The notes beneath the pieces were generated by a model, which had not been told where the DNA came from, ran no database searches, and was given only the letters and a program-made list of their open reading frames with translations. Source: Candidatus Saccharimonadota bacterium (GTDB taxonomy: Bacteria > Patescibacteriota > Saccharimonadia > Saccharimonadales > Saccharimonadaceae). From it: DNA of 64,000 nt. The stretch's first letter is position 1. Each line of letters starts with the position of its first letter. Of the stretch, positions 1-8,366 are shown in pieces. The translations under genes and the position numbers were made by a program. Location of the stretch: the NCBI GenBank assembly GCA_030528025.1, contig JAUMZP010000002.1, positions 1 through 64,000 on the forward strand, given 5' to 3'.

Positions 1-313
1 CATACCGCCAGCACGCCTCCCATTGTTTTGAGTGGGGTAGGGAGAGGGCGACCATTTTTGTAAATTATTTGATCTGGCTTATGCGGCCAGATCATTTTTA
101 ATAGGTGTACGATGTTTAAGCTGAATAGGAGATGTGGGTTGAGCTATCTTGACTAAACTGAATATCTTCCCGCGCACTATAGAACACGACGTCTTGATAC
201 AGTGATGTCGACTGAGATAGCAACAATAGAATCGCATGAGTTTATAGAGTGCAGAGTGAAGTAGGAGAAAGCAAAGAAAAAACTAAAGAATAATCACCCC
301 AAATAAAATCCTG
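1..313. other. gene-free left edge
   Basis: I see no convincing gene in this stretch. Apart from the hairpin at 71-93 it contains only short, stop-rich frames. It separates an unseen upstream gene from the AT-rich SRPBCC-MarR pair. Confidence 0.5.
71..99 (+). terminator. intrinsic terminator of an upstream gene
   Basis: A perfect 8-bp stem (GATCTGGC at 71-78, GCCAGATC at 86-93) with a 7-base loop is followed directly by ATTTTTAA. The T-run is on the plus side, so it probably ends a plus-strand gene lying left of the window. Confidence 0.75.
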
Positions 314-344
314 TTGACGAATATTATAAGATTAACTTATAATA
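314..344 (+). promoter_or_regulatory. promoter with overlapping MarR-type operator
   Basis: TTGACG (314-319) and TATAAT (338-343) are 18 bp apart. A perfect inverted repeat with 9-bp arms (322-330 and 336-344) and a 5-base centre covers the -10 box. A MarR gene is the second gene of the operon, so autorepression at this palindrome is the natural inference. Confidence 0.7.
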
Positions 345-374
345 AGTATACATATAATGAAAGGAGAAAATAGA

Positions 375-782
375 ATGGAATTCAGCTTTAGTTTAAAAAT
401 CAAAGCAGGAAAAGAAGATGTATGGGAGTACTATGCAAATATCGAAAAATGGTATGATTGGGAAGAGGATCTTAAAAACATTACATTAAAAGATGGATTT
501 AAGACTGGCTCATATGGAACGATGGAACTTGAGGGAATGCCTCCTATGGAATATCAGCTTACTCGTGTGAAACCTTTTGAAGAATTTTGGGATAAAACAG
601 AAACTCCGTTTGGTGATGTTCTCTTCGGTCATCAAATAATTGATAACAATGACGGAAACATCAGCATAAAACATACGGTAGCTCTCGATAGTGAGGATAA
701 GCAACATTTGGAGTTTTTAAGTCAAATTTTTTCAGATGTTCCTCAGTCTATGTTCATTCTAAAAAATTGCTTAGAACGATAA
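375..782 (+). CDS. SRPBCC / polyketide-cyclase-like protein
   Basis: A small protein of 135 residues resembling the SRPBCC (START-like, Bet v1 fold) superfamily, whose members bind hydrophobic ligands in a helix-grip cavity. The N-terminal pattern of a beta strand followed by WEYYANIEKW and the central G-x-x-M-E-L-E-G strand fit that family; the ligand is unknown. I start at ATG 375 rather than 357 because AAAGGAG (360-366) sits eight bases before it. It is followed after 12 bases by a MarR regulator and shares its operon. The gene is much richer in A+T than most of the window and uses AAA/GAA/ATA freely, which suggests recent transfer, perhaps from a Firmicute. The family call is moderately sure; the function is not known. 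Confidence 0.7.
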   Translation: MEFSFSLKIKAGKEDVWEYYANIEKWYDWEEDLKNITLKDGFKTGSYGTMELEGMPPMEYQLTRVKPFEEFWDKTETPFGDVLFGHQIIDNNDGNISIKHTVALDSEDKQHLEFLSQIFSDVPQSMFILKNCLER

Positions 783-794
783 GGTGGTTGCTGT

Positions 795-1238
795 TTGTTT
801 ACGTCAAAGTATAAAGATAATTCAGAAAAATCAACAGGATTGCTGTTCATGAGGGTGTATAATAAATGGCACTTTCTGATAAAAAAGGAGTTAAAAGGAA
901 TAAATCTGACGCACCCTCAATTTGTTGTTTTAGCGTCTCTTGCGTATCTATTACAAAATGGCGACGAAGTTACACAAGTTATGATTTCAAAACTCTCAGG
1001 GATAGACGTAATGACGGTATCTCAAATATTAAGCTTGTTGGAAAAGCATGATTTTGTAAAAAGAAAAGAACATTCAAGAGACACAAGAGCAAAGGCTGTT
1101 ACTCTGAATAAAAAAGGAGAAGAAGTATTGCAAAAAGCTGTTCCGTTAATTGAGCAGATTGATGAATTATTCTTCGGAAAGTTGGCTAGTGATGAAGAGC
1201 AATTTAAACATTTTCTTAGTAGATTAAATGAAAAATAA
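795..1238 (+). CDS. MarR-family transcriptional regulator
   Basis: A 147-residue winged-helix regulator of the MarR family, which forms dimers that bind palindromic operators and release them on ligand binding. The core is visible: an amphipathic dimer helix, LTHPQFVVLASL, a recognition region (VTQVMISKLSGIDVMTVSQI) and the basic wing around KRKEHSRDTRAKAVTLNKKG. The start is TTG 795 with an upstream AAGGTGG. It lies downstream of the SRPBCC gene, and the promoter palindrome at 322-344 is its probable target, so the SRPBCC protein may handle or sense the inducer. Base composition is as AT-rich as its partner and unlike the flanking genes. The family is clear; the ligand is unknown. Confidence 0.88.
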   Translation: MFTSKYKDNSEKSTGLLFMRVYNKWHFLIKKELKGINLTHPQFVVLASLAYLLQNGDEVTQVMISKLSGIDVMTVSQILSLLEKHDFVKRKEHSRDTRAKAVTLNKKGEEVLQKAVPLIEQIDELFFGKLASDEEQFKHFLSRLNEK

Positions 1239-1283
1239 AATGTAGTAGAATTACACACCATAGCATCAGTTTGTGCTGTCGTG

Positions 1284-1289
1284 TATAAT
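1284..1289 (+). promoter_or_regulatory. -10 box of the 1301 gene, probably leaderless
   Basis: TATAAT ends 11 bases before ATG 1301 and no Shine-Dalgarno site lies between them. The transcript would start only a few bases before the start codon. Confidence 0.55.
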
Positions 1290-1300
1290 GGCTAGTAATT

Positions 1301-1960
1301 ATGGTAGCGCAGTCTTCTCAGCTAGCAAAGTCGAAGGAGCAGCCCAAGCAGCCACAGCAACAGCCACGGCGGTTTGCACTTTTGGTGACGCATTGCTGCG
1401 CGTCGATGGGGTATCTCTTTTGCTTGCTGCTATGGGTGTGGTGTGCTATGCAATTGCTCTACCCATATATCACGCGAGATAAGGTGCTTTGGGTTATACC
1501 AGAGCCGCACGACCAGCCGGAGATCACACTCCCGCAGGGTATACCCTCGGGGGCGGACTTGCCGCAGCCAGTAGCGATTGTACTCGTAGCAATCATCACT
1601 ATCGGTATGATTGGGTGCGGCCTCTATATGCTGGTTATGCTGCCGCGCAATATAGCTAAAACAGGCGAGCGCGTAGTAAATAAGACAACGAAAGCAGTTG
1701 CACCCCTGGCAGCAAAAACCCACCAGCCAGTGAGCAAGAAGCAGCGCACTATCCTCAATACGCGCATTGCGGCAGGCATTAAGGTGCTGGCTTGTGTCAT
1801 GCCGGTGATTGTCCTAATGATCTGGCCGGGTGCGGCACCACTGTCACAGCATGTGGTACGGATCGTTGCAGTGTTCTGCGCTGGCATGGCGTCCTTGAGC
1901 TTTTTGCTCCAGTATGCGCTAGCACGGATACTTGGTGTGCCTGATACACTTCTCAAGTAA
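1301..1960 (+). CDS. four-helix integral membrane protein, unknown function
   Basis: I do not recognise this 219-residue protein. It has a Q/K/P-rich cytoplasmic N terminus (about residues 1-25), then four predicted membrane helices at about 27-52, 88-112, 152-174 and 184-208. The loop between helices 1 and 2 (about 55-87, rich in P, D and E) is probably outside. A basic stretch with NKTTKAVAPLAAKTHQPVSKK lies between helices 2 and 3. The start at ATG 1301 is set by the -10 box at 1284-1289. The gene stands alone, convergent with the DUF2188 gene, with a shared hairpin at 1983-2011. It may be a lineage-specific envelope protein. Confidence 0.75.
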   Translation: MVAQSSQLAKSKEQPKQPQQQPRRFALLVTHCCASMGYLFCLLLWVWCAMQLLYPYITRDKVLWVIPEPHDQPEITLPQGIPSGADLPQPVAIVLVAIITIGMIGCGLYMLVMLPRNIAKTGERVVNKTTKAVAPLAAKTHQPVSKKQRTILNTRIAAGIKVLACVMPVIVLMIWPGAAPLSQHVVRIVAVFCAGMASLSFLLQYALARILGVPDTLLK

Positions 1961-1982
1961 TTAGTACTTTCTTCTGACATAA

Positions 1983-2011
1983 CAATACCTCTGCTAAGAG
2001 CAGAGGTATTG
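1983..2011. terminator. hairpin between convergent genes
   Basis: A perfect 13-bp stem (1983-1995 with 1999-2011) has a 3-base loop and sits between the convergent genes at 1301 and 2263. There is no proper T-run on either side, so it may be a weak bidirectional terminator or an RNA 3' end stabiliser. Confidence 0.55.
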
Positions 2012-2023
2012 TGAGGATGAGTG

Positions 2024-2263
2024 CTATCCTTGCGGCGGGAAGGGATCCTTCTTGGGCGGGACGGTATCGGTGTCGCGATACTGGGCGGTGCCGTCGGCGT
2101 GCTGGATTCTGAGCTCGCCACCACCATGCTGGCGCATGTAGTGCCTGGTTTGGTCGATGACTTCCTCCTGGGTGGTGCCCACAAAGTGGACACGGCCAGT
2201 GCCGTCGGCGACTGCTTGGTAGCCTTTGAGTTTGTTACCACTAATCGTAAAATTTTGTGCCAT
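2024..2263 (-). CDS. DUF2188-family small protein
   Basis: A 79-residue protein matching the DUF2188 pattern: an N-terminal strand, a central helix (TTQEEVIDQTRHYMRQHGG), the strand GGELRIQHADG and a C-terminal DPFPPQG tail that is the family hallmark. The family is widespread and of unknown biochemical function. I start at ATG 2263 because GAGGAG lies six bases upstream on this strand; a longer frame to 2311 has no ribosome site. It is monocistronic. Confidence in the family is good. Confidence 0.82.
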   Translation of the reverse strand: MAQNFTISGNKLKGYQAVADGTGRVHFVGTTQEEVIDQTRHYMRQHGGGELRIQHADGTAQYRDTDTVPPKKDPFPPQG

Positions 2264-2584
2264 GGAGTACTCCTCGTGCGACTTTAACGATATTGGTATG
2301 CAAGGTGCCAACCCTGCCTCCTTCTAGCCTAATACAAGATTGCTGATGAGGCAAATTGGTGCTATGAGAGAATAACAAATTGAAGTTATTTAAAGTGGGG
2401 AAATAATGGCTTGATATATCATGATTAGGTATTAATGGCGATATCTGAGTACCTCTATGTAGTAGAAGTGTAGTGTATAACATTAGTAGATCATATCTAT
2501 AGGTAAAATCGCTATGACATATATGCGGCACGGCTAAAGTGTGCTATATTGTTATAAACATAAGAGTATTTTTCGGAGGGAAAA
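2264..2584. other. AT-rich divergent intergenic region
   Basis: This holds the upstream regions of two divergent genes (2263 minus, 2585 plus). TATATT at 2545-2550 could be the -10 box of the plus gene. I see no gene or strong repeat in it. Confidence 0.45.
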
Positions 2585-4564
2585 ATGAAACGATGGGGAT
2601 TGAGCGTCGTGCTGCTGTGCGGTGCACTCTATGGGCTGGCGATAGCTCCGCCAGTGCGGGCGAATACGTCGCTGTGTGGTACAAATGATCAGCTGTTCAG
2701 GGCAGTGCGTCGGCCACTGGCGACTGACTCAGCACCAGCAGCGCGTGCGATGGCATGGCTCAAACAGATGATGGAGCCAAAGCGTAACCCAGGTGATGGT
2801 AGTACCATCACGCCAGCACAAGCCTATGGTTTTGACTACCAAGCAAAGGTTAGCGGGCGCTTTACGCTTGCGCACTCACGACAAACTGAAAGTGCGACAC
2901 CGCTCACGGTTCCTCATGCTGCACATACTGCCGAAGGTTACCGCGGCACAGTGAAGGGAACGGCGCCAACTGGGGCGAATCCACGTGAAGTGCGGGCTTA
3001 TCTCTACAGTGATGCTGAATATGAGCAAGCGACCGTTGCGCCAGCGGTGGTACAGCCGGATGGCACATGGACACTTGATCTCTCACCTGTCAATCCGGCA
3101 TTTGCTGGATCCTGGCACTTCCGGTTATACGATAAAGTGACGGGGCAGCAGATTGGCGAGAGCTGGCCGCGACCTGTTACATATAAGAATCTGGAGGTGC
3201 AGCTCTACGCGGTATCTGATAAAGAATACCTCCAAGCTACGCAGCCAGCCCAGGCAGATAATACCTTTAGTTTCGATGCAGTAGGTAAGAGGCATAAATT
3301 AATTCGCCTCTATGACACGGCAACCAAAACTATCATTGCCGAGTATTTCAAGCCAGAGCTGGTGGGACTTATTCGCTCGTATGAGTATACACAAGGTCAA
3401 GACGGCTATGGTACGCCGCGTGAGTCATACAGCTATGTGTATGATCAGTCGCTGGCACTACTCGTGGCGATTGGTGCGAATGATCGAGCAATGGCGGATA
3501 AGCTCGTGCATGGCCTAAGCGCAATCCAAGTCAAGACAGGTGAGCAGAAGGGGGCGTTTCCGGCAAGTGCACATCAGCTTGATTATACAGGGATCCAGCA
3601 GCCGATTTATTATACTGGTGGTATCGCCTTTGTGCAGTATGCGCTCATCCGCTATATGGAAAAGTATGGTGACCAGCAAGGGGTGCACCAGATGATTATC
3701 GATACCTTCCGTTGGCTTGAGACAATGAAGACGACGACTGGTGATGCTGCCGGGTTATTCCGTGGCGGGGTGAAGATTGATAATGGCGTCAAGAAGGATA
3801 TTGCATGGCATGCCACCGAGCACAACACTGACATGTGGCATGTGTACGAGCGAGCAGCCCGCGTGCTGGGTGATAAGCAGTACGCCCAGAAGGCAGATGA
3901 ACTTGCCAAAGTGACAGTAGCAAAGCTATGGAATACATCCGAGGGGCGGTTTAACCAAGGGTATAACGACAGCAGCAAGGCGCTTGATACAACAAGCTGG
4001 GGGTCGATCTTCCTCAATGCGATTGGCGAATACGACAAAGCCAAGCAAGCGCTTGCTCATACTGCTAGCTACAAAACAACCGATGGTGCAGCAAAAGGCT
4101 ACACGCCGTATTTGACAGGTAATTACGTGCCAACCATATGGTTTGAAGGGACGTATGGTGTAGCACAGGCGCATACTATCGCTGGGGACACGGCCACGGC
4201 GCGGGCAATCTTGGTAGACACGTACCCAGCGCAGCGGTCCAATGGTGCATGGCAATACGCCTCCAAGGCGGACCTACCAAATGAACTAACCAATGCAAAC
4301 TCGGTGGCATCGACGGCGTGGTATGTGCTAGCGGCTAGCTACCCAGAAGCAATTTGGTCGGAGTGCCGCGCGGCACTGGCGACAAATTCGCTCGATCCAA
4401 ATAAACCCAACCAGCCCACTCAGCCAGCCGAGCCAAGCCAATTCCACGGCCTCTTGGCTGATACGGGTGTATCGCTCTGGCAGTTTGTCCTTACGACAGC
4501 GGCGTTGCTCACCAGTGGGATGCTACTGGCACGCTATGTGCAACGACGTGAAGCAAAGCGGTAG
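2585..4564 (+). CDS. secreted, membrane-anchored protein with alpha/alpha-toroid domain
   Basis: A 659-residue exported protein. Residues 1-26 are a signal peptide ending near PVRANTS. Two beta-rich segments follow (about 120-200 and 205-255), each opening with a strand like REVRAYLYSDAEY or LEVQLYAVSDKEY and so apparently duplicated. A helical domain (about 265-600) with AWHATEHNTDMWHVYERAA and repeated aromatic-lined hairpins resembles six-hairpin glycosidase folds. A P/Q/N-rich linker leads to LLADTG, a hydrophobic helix and RREAKR, a degenerate sortase-like anchor. The start is supported by CGGAGGG seven bases upstream. I infer a surface carbohydrate-active or carbohydrate-binding role; no catalytic residues were identified. 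A hairpin follows the stop. Confidence 0.7.
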   Translation: MKRWGLSVVLLCGALYGLAIAPPVRANTSLCGTNDQLFRAVRRPLATDSAPAARAMAWLKQMMEPKRNPGDGSTITPAQAYGFDYQAKVSGRFTLAHSRQTESATPLTVPHAAHTAEGYRGTVKGTAPTGANPREVRAYLYSDAEYEQATVAPAVVQPDGTWTLDLSPVNPAFAGSWHFRLYDKVTGQQIGESWPRPVTYKNLEVQLYAVSDKEYLQATQPAQADNTFSFDAVGKRHKLIRLYDTATKTIIAEYFKPELVGLIRSYEYTQGQDGYGTPRESYSYVYDQSLALLVAIGANDRAMADKLVHGLSAIQVKTGEQKGAFPASAHQLDYTGIQQPIYYTGGIAFVQYALIRYMEKYGDQQGVHQMIIDTFRWLETMKTTTGDAAGLFRGGVKIDNGVKKDIAWHATEHNTDMWHVYERAARVLGDKQYAQKADELAKVTVAKLWNTSEGRFNQGYNDSSKALDTTSWGSIFLNAIGEYDKAKQALAHTASYKTTDGAAKGYTPYLTGNYVPTIWFEGTYGVAQAHTIAGDTATARAILVDTYPAQRSNGAWQYASKADLPNELTNANSVASTAWYVLAASYPEAIWSECRAALATNSLDPNKPNQPTQPAEPSQFHGLLADTGVSLWQFVLTTAALLTSGMLLARYVQRREAKR

Positions 4565-4578
4565 AGATGATTGATAAT

Positions 4579-4607
4579 AAGGCGAGCTGCTGCGGGGTGG
4601 CTCGCTT
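4579..4607 (+). terminator. hairpin after the secreted protein gene
   Basis: GCGAGC (4582-4587) pairs with GCTCGC (4600-4605), and AA/TT extend the stem around a one-base bulge. There is no long T-run, so termination is likely but not certain. Confidence 0.5.
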
Positions 4608-4824
4608 ATGCATAATAACTATGAATTATGGTTATTATTTATAATAAATAGTGTTGGAATGTCGCGCAGATAATAGCATGGTGTATCGTAGACAAGAAGG
4701 TGCAATGGCAAGTTCCTTAATATGTAAAAATAACAGCACAATACGATAAAACGGCGAACATAACGAAAGGAGTGGATGGTATAATACCACCATAAGATGA
4801 CAATAACGAGTAGTCATAAACAGC

Positions 4825-4830
4825 TATAAT
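4825..4830 (+). promoter_or_regulatory. -10 box of the type III R-M operon
   Basis: TATAAT is followed after exactly six bases (AACGAT) by ATA 4837, where the Mod reading frame begins. This copies the leaderless TATACT-N6-ATG layout seen elsewhere in the window. A second TATAAT lies at 4780-4785. Confidence 0.55.
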
Positions 4831-4836
4831 AACGAT

Positions 4837-6612
4837 ATAAAACAAGAACAGATTAATAAACTCAAACAACTCTTCCCCGAAGCAGTCACCGAAGGCAAGA
4901 TTGACTGGCAGAAGCTCCAGGCGACACTAGGCGAGGCGGTTGATTTGGGTGAGCGCTACGGCCTTGGCTGGAAGGGTAAGAGCGACGTCTTCGCTACCAT
5001 CCAAGAGAAAACCGTCCAGACGCTCCACCCCGATCGGGCGAATTCCGTCGATTGGGATACGACGGGCAATATGTTTATTGAGGGTGATAACCTGGCGGCG
5101 CTAAAGATTTTGCACAAGGCGTATTACGGCAAGGTCAAGATGATTTATATTGATCCACCCTACAACACTGACAATGATTTCATCTACAACAACAACTTCA
5201 AGCAGACACGCCGTAGTTATGAAGCAGAGGCGGGTATCACCGATGATGAGGGTAACGTTGTGCGGGATGACGGCCTGCGCACCAATACCGGCGGGCATAA
5301 GCACAGCAACTGGCTGAATATGATGTATCCACGTCTCTTCCTGGCACGCAACCTGATCCGCCAAGATGGCGTCATCTTCGTCTCGATCGACGACAACGAA
5401 GTCCACAACCTTCGCTTGATGATGAATGAGATATTTGGAGAGGAGAATTTTGTAGCGTAGTTAGTTTGGGAAAGGGCTTATGCACCAAAGAATGACGCAA
5501 AGTATGTTTCGAATAGTCATGATTATGTATTGATGTATGCGAGGAGTATAAACGAATTTACTATTGGGCGCCTAAAGAGAACAGATGAAGCAAACGCACG
5601 CTACTCAAACCCAGACAGCGACCCAAGAGGAGTTTGGAAGCCGAGTGATTTATCTGTTAAAACTTATAGTGCAGCTAATGACTACTTGATTACAACGCCC
5701 TCTTGGCGTGTAATCGAGACTCCAAGATAATCGCATTTGGTTTGGACCAAATGGTGATAGTGTTCCAGCAATCAAAAGATTTTTGTCGGAGTTAAAGTAC
5801 GAAGGGATGGCTCCGACGTCAATATTGTTTTATAAGGATGTTGGTCATAGTCAAGAAGGGGCTAAGGAGGTCGTATCTCTGTTTGATGAAAAAGGAAGTT
5901 TTGATGGCCCGAAACCCGTTAGGTTTATAAAGCGTTTAATAACTATGTCGGGTGCAAAAGATGAGGACATTATCCTCGATTTCTTCTCCGGTTCTGGTAC
6001 AATCGTTCATGCTGTTGCCGAACTTAACGCCGAAGACGGTGGTAATCGCCGCTGGATTTGCGTGCAGTTACCTGAGCTGACTGACGAGAAGTCGGAAGCG
6101 TATAAAGCCGGCTATCGCACTATCGCCGACATTGCTCGTGAGCGTATCCGTCGGGCGGGCGCCAAAACCGTGCTGACCAGGAGGACAAGCTAGCGTCTCG
6201 CAATGTTCCGCTTAACCTTGGTTTTCGGGTGTATCGGGTGGGTCATAGTAATTTCAAGCAGTGGAACGAGCTAGTTTCTGACTCGGAGGAAATTCGCCAG
6301 CAGGCGCTCGCCAACCTCGATCCGCTGGAGGAAGGCACGACTGATGACGACCTGTTGGCTGAGCTCCTGCTCAAGCGTGGTGTCTCGCCGCTGGTGCAGA
6401 TTGACCAGCATAACGGTTTTTGCCTCATCCCGTCCGAAAAGCTCGCCATCTGCTTGGTGCACTTCATGACAGAAGAGCTATTTGCGACTATCCTTGCTAC
6501 CAAACCATCATCCATTATCCTCCTCGACCGAGCCTTCGGTGACGACATAAATCTAAAAGTAAACCTACTCCTGCAAGCCGAACGGCAAGGTGTTGAGGTG
6601 GAGGTGGTGTGA
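4837..6612 (+). pseudogene. mod: type III restriction-modification DNA methyltransferase Mod, broken
   Basis: Reading across the breaks gives a type III Mod subunit (EcoP1I/EcoP15I class), the SAM-dependent adenine methyltransferase and specificity subunit. Visible are the N-terminal QINKLKQLFPEAVTEGKIDW, catalytic IDPPYNTDN near 5150, the SAM motif LDFFSGSGT near 5985 and a conserved C-terminal half ending at 6612. Lesions: no ATG/GTG/TTG at the expected start (ATA 4837); TAG at 5458-5460 where the family usually has Gln (NFVA-x-xVWERAYAP); missing sequence plus frameshift near 5725 between the VIE-TP and NRIWFGPNG segments; another frameshift near 6180. The stop overlaps the next gene as ATGA. 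The family is certain. As written, the gene cannot make full-length Mod. Confidence 0.88.
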
Positions 6613-7571
6613 TGAATGCACGAGATTACGGTAAAAAATTAGAGGAGCTTCAACATCAATCTAAGACAAAAGTTGAGGCTATTGAGTCAACATATAACTC
6701 TGTTTTAGAAATTAAGAAAAAAATTGAAGAATACCTAGACTAGGCTACCGAACTCAACAATAAAATCACCGACGAAGAAACCAGTCTTCAGGTAATATTA
6801 GATCAAGCGGTTGAGCTAAAATCTGAAATTGTTGCTGTAAAATCTAATGCAGAAACTGTATATAAAGAAATTCGTATTTTTCGTGATAATGCGGCTGGCT
6901 ATATTAAAGATATTGAAAATTTTAAGGATAATGCAGAAAATGTAGCTCAAGGAATTCAAAACAAATATGATGAAAGTGTTGAATTTAAAGAAAAGATCCA
7001 AGAAATATGTAGCATAGGCACTAAAGGAGCACATGCCAATCATTTTGTAGAAAGACGGAATAAACTCAGACGGATGTTTATAACATGGATGATAGCATCT
7101 TTGACGTTTCTTATAGCGACCGTAATTTTAGCTATACATTTTATTACACCAATGGCAGACAATATGAAGCATTCTCTTGACATAAACTTAAGTGCGCTTT
7201 TACTGCGTTTTAGTATATTGACACCTACAACCTTTGCTTTTGTGTATTCATTGAATCAATACTCTCAGGAAAGGCGTTTGTATGAGAAATATGCGTTCAA
7301 AGCTATAAGTACCTATTCTATCGAGACATCGCTAAACACCCTGATACGTTCTACCGAAGGGCTATCCGACTAAAGTAGAGATAAAAAGATTACCGATTTT
7401 GCGATTTGCTCATTTAACTCTATATATCAAGAACCGATAGAAATTAAAAAGGAGCGATGGTCTTTCGGTGTAGGTAATAAAATATTGAAATTAACGGCCG
7501 AAACAAACCAAACCGTAGGAAAAATCCATCAAGATGTTGACAACCTAAAAGATTTTGCAAAACAGGAATAG
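6612..7571 (+). pseudogene. coiled-coil membrane protein inside the R-M operon, interrupted
   Basis: One frame of 320 codons runs from ATG 6612, which overlaps the mod stop as ATGA, to TAG 7569-7571, but is interrupted by TAG 6741-6743 and TAA 7371-7373. The conceptual protein is a long charged coiled coil (about residues 5-145, K/E/I/N rich), two membrane helices (about 155-177 and 195-217) and a cytoplasmic tail ending in a further amphipathic helix (TVGKIHQDVDNLKDF). I do not recognise the family. Its place between Mod and the HEPN gene suggests an accessory of the defence operon, perhaps a membrane sensor or effector. It is clearly more AT-rich than mod and res, so it may have been inserted. 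Both internal stops are one C-to-T change from Gln codons. Confidence 0.7.
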
Positions 7572-8358
7572 GTGAACAAGATGAGCGGTAGCAGAAATAA
7601 TAAATATACAACGAAACTGCGATCAAGGCTTGACGAAATAGAAAAGCTTGAATCGATATCTATGGTAATGCGAGATCAAGCGACTCAGTGCCTTGAAACA
7701 GTACTAAATAGCTCGCAGCTCACATACAATGATAGGAAAATAATTAAAAATAAAATTGCTCTTCTCGAGAACATAAAAGAAAAATCTATGAGGGAGCAAT
7801 TTAGAGTAATATACTCTCAAATGTATGTTTTGGCTGTCTCATCGTTAGAGGCAATTCTGAAGGATTATTTTGTGGATAGTTTTAATGATAAAACAGACAT
7901 CAATATAGAAAATAAGAAACTAAATGAAATAGAAGTAACGATAAGGGATATTATTTGATAACGAGCTTAATTTTGACAATAAACTGGGAGCTCTAATACT
8001 CGAGCGTGACAAACCCAACTTTCAAGATTTAAAATCTATACTGAATAATTTTAAGAATTATTTTAATAAAGAAATTGAATTAGAAGGTAATCTTCAGAAG
8101 AAGTTATGCTTTTATTTTGAGATAAGACACTTGCTGGTACATAAGGGTGGTGTGGTCGATAAAAAGTCTATTAATAGTACTAAGGTTTTGGACGCAAATA
8201 TAAAGAACTACAAAGCAGGTGATACTGTAGAGATCAAATCATCTGACTGGATCGATATGAAGCAATCGTTTCTAACTCTACTGGATATGTTAACAAGAGG
8301 AAAAGCTGCCGCGGAGATAGACGGTGGATCTTTAAAGGACAGCAGGAAGGGTGCTTGA
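7572..8358 (+). pseudogene. HEPN-domain protein (MAE_28990 / RiboL-PSP-HEPN-like), frameshifted
   Basis: A helical protein of about 260 residues in two frames. The first part (7572-7958) has long charged helices and LAVSSLEAILKDYF; the second resumes in another frame as LFDNELNFDNKLGAL and carries IRHLLVHKGG at about 8122-8154. The R-H-x-x-x-H core (8125-8142) is the Rx4-6H signature of HEPN domains, whose arginine and histidine form an RNase site in many defence and toxin proteins. A one-base-scale frameshift lies near 7950. The start is GTG 7572 or ATG 7581. It lies between the coiled-coil gene and res, whose start follows nine bases after the stop. HEPN is likely from the motif and helical context; the subfamily is a guess. 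Confidence 0.7.
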
Positions 8359-8366
8359 TTGGTTTT

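Noticed and set aside
1624-2241. 205-codon minus-strand frame across two convergent genes
   Set aside because: It runs over the 1301 gene, a hairpin and the DUF2188 gene; Ser/Thr/Pro-rich shadow.
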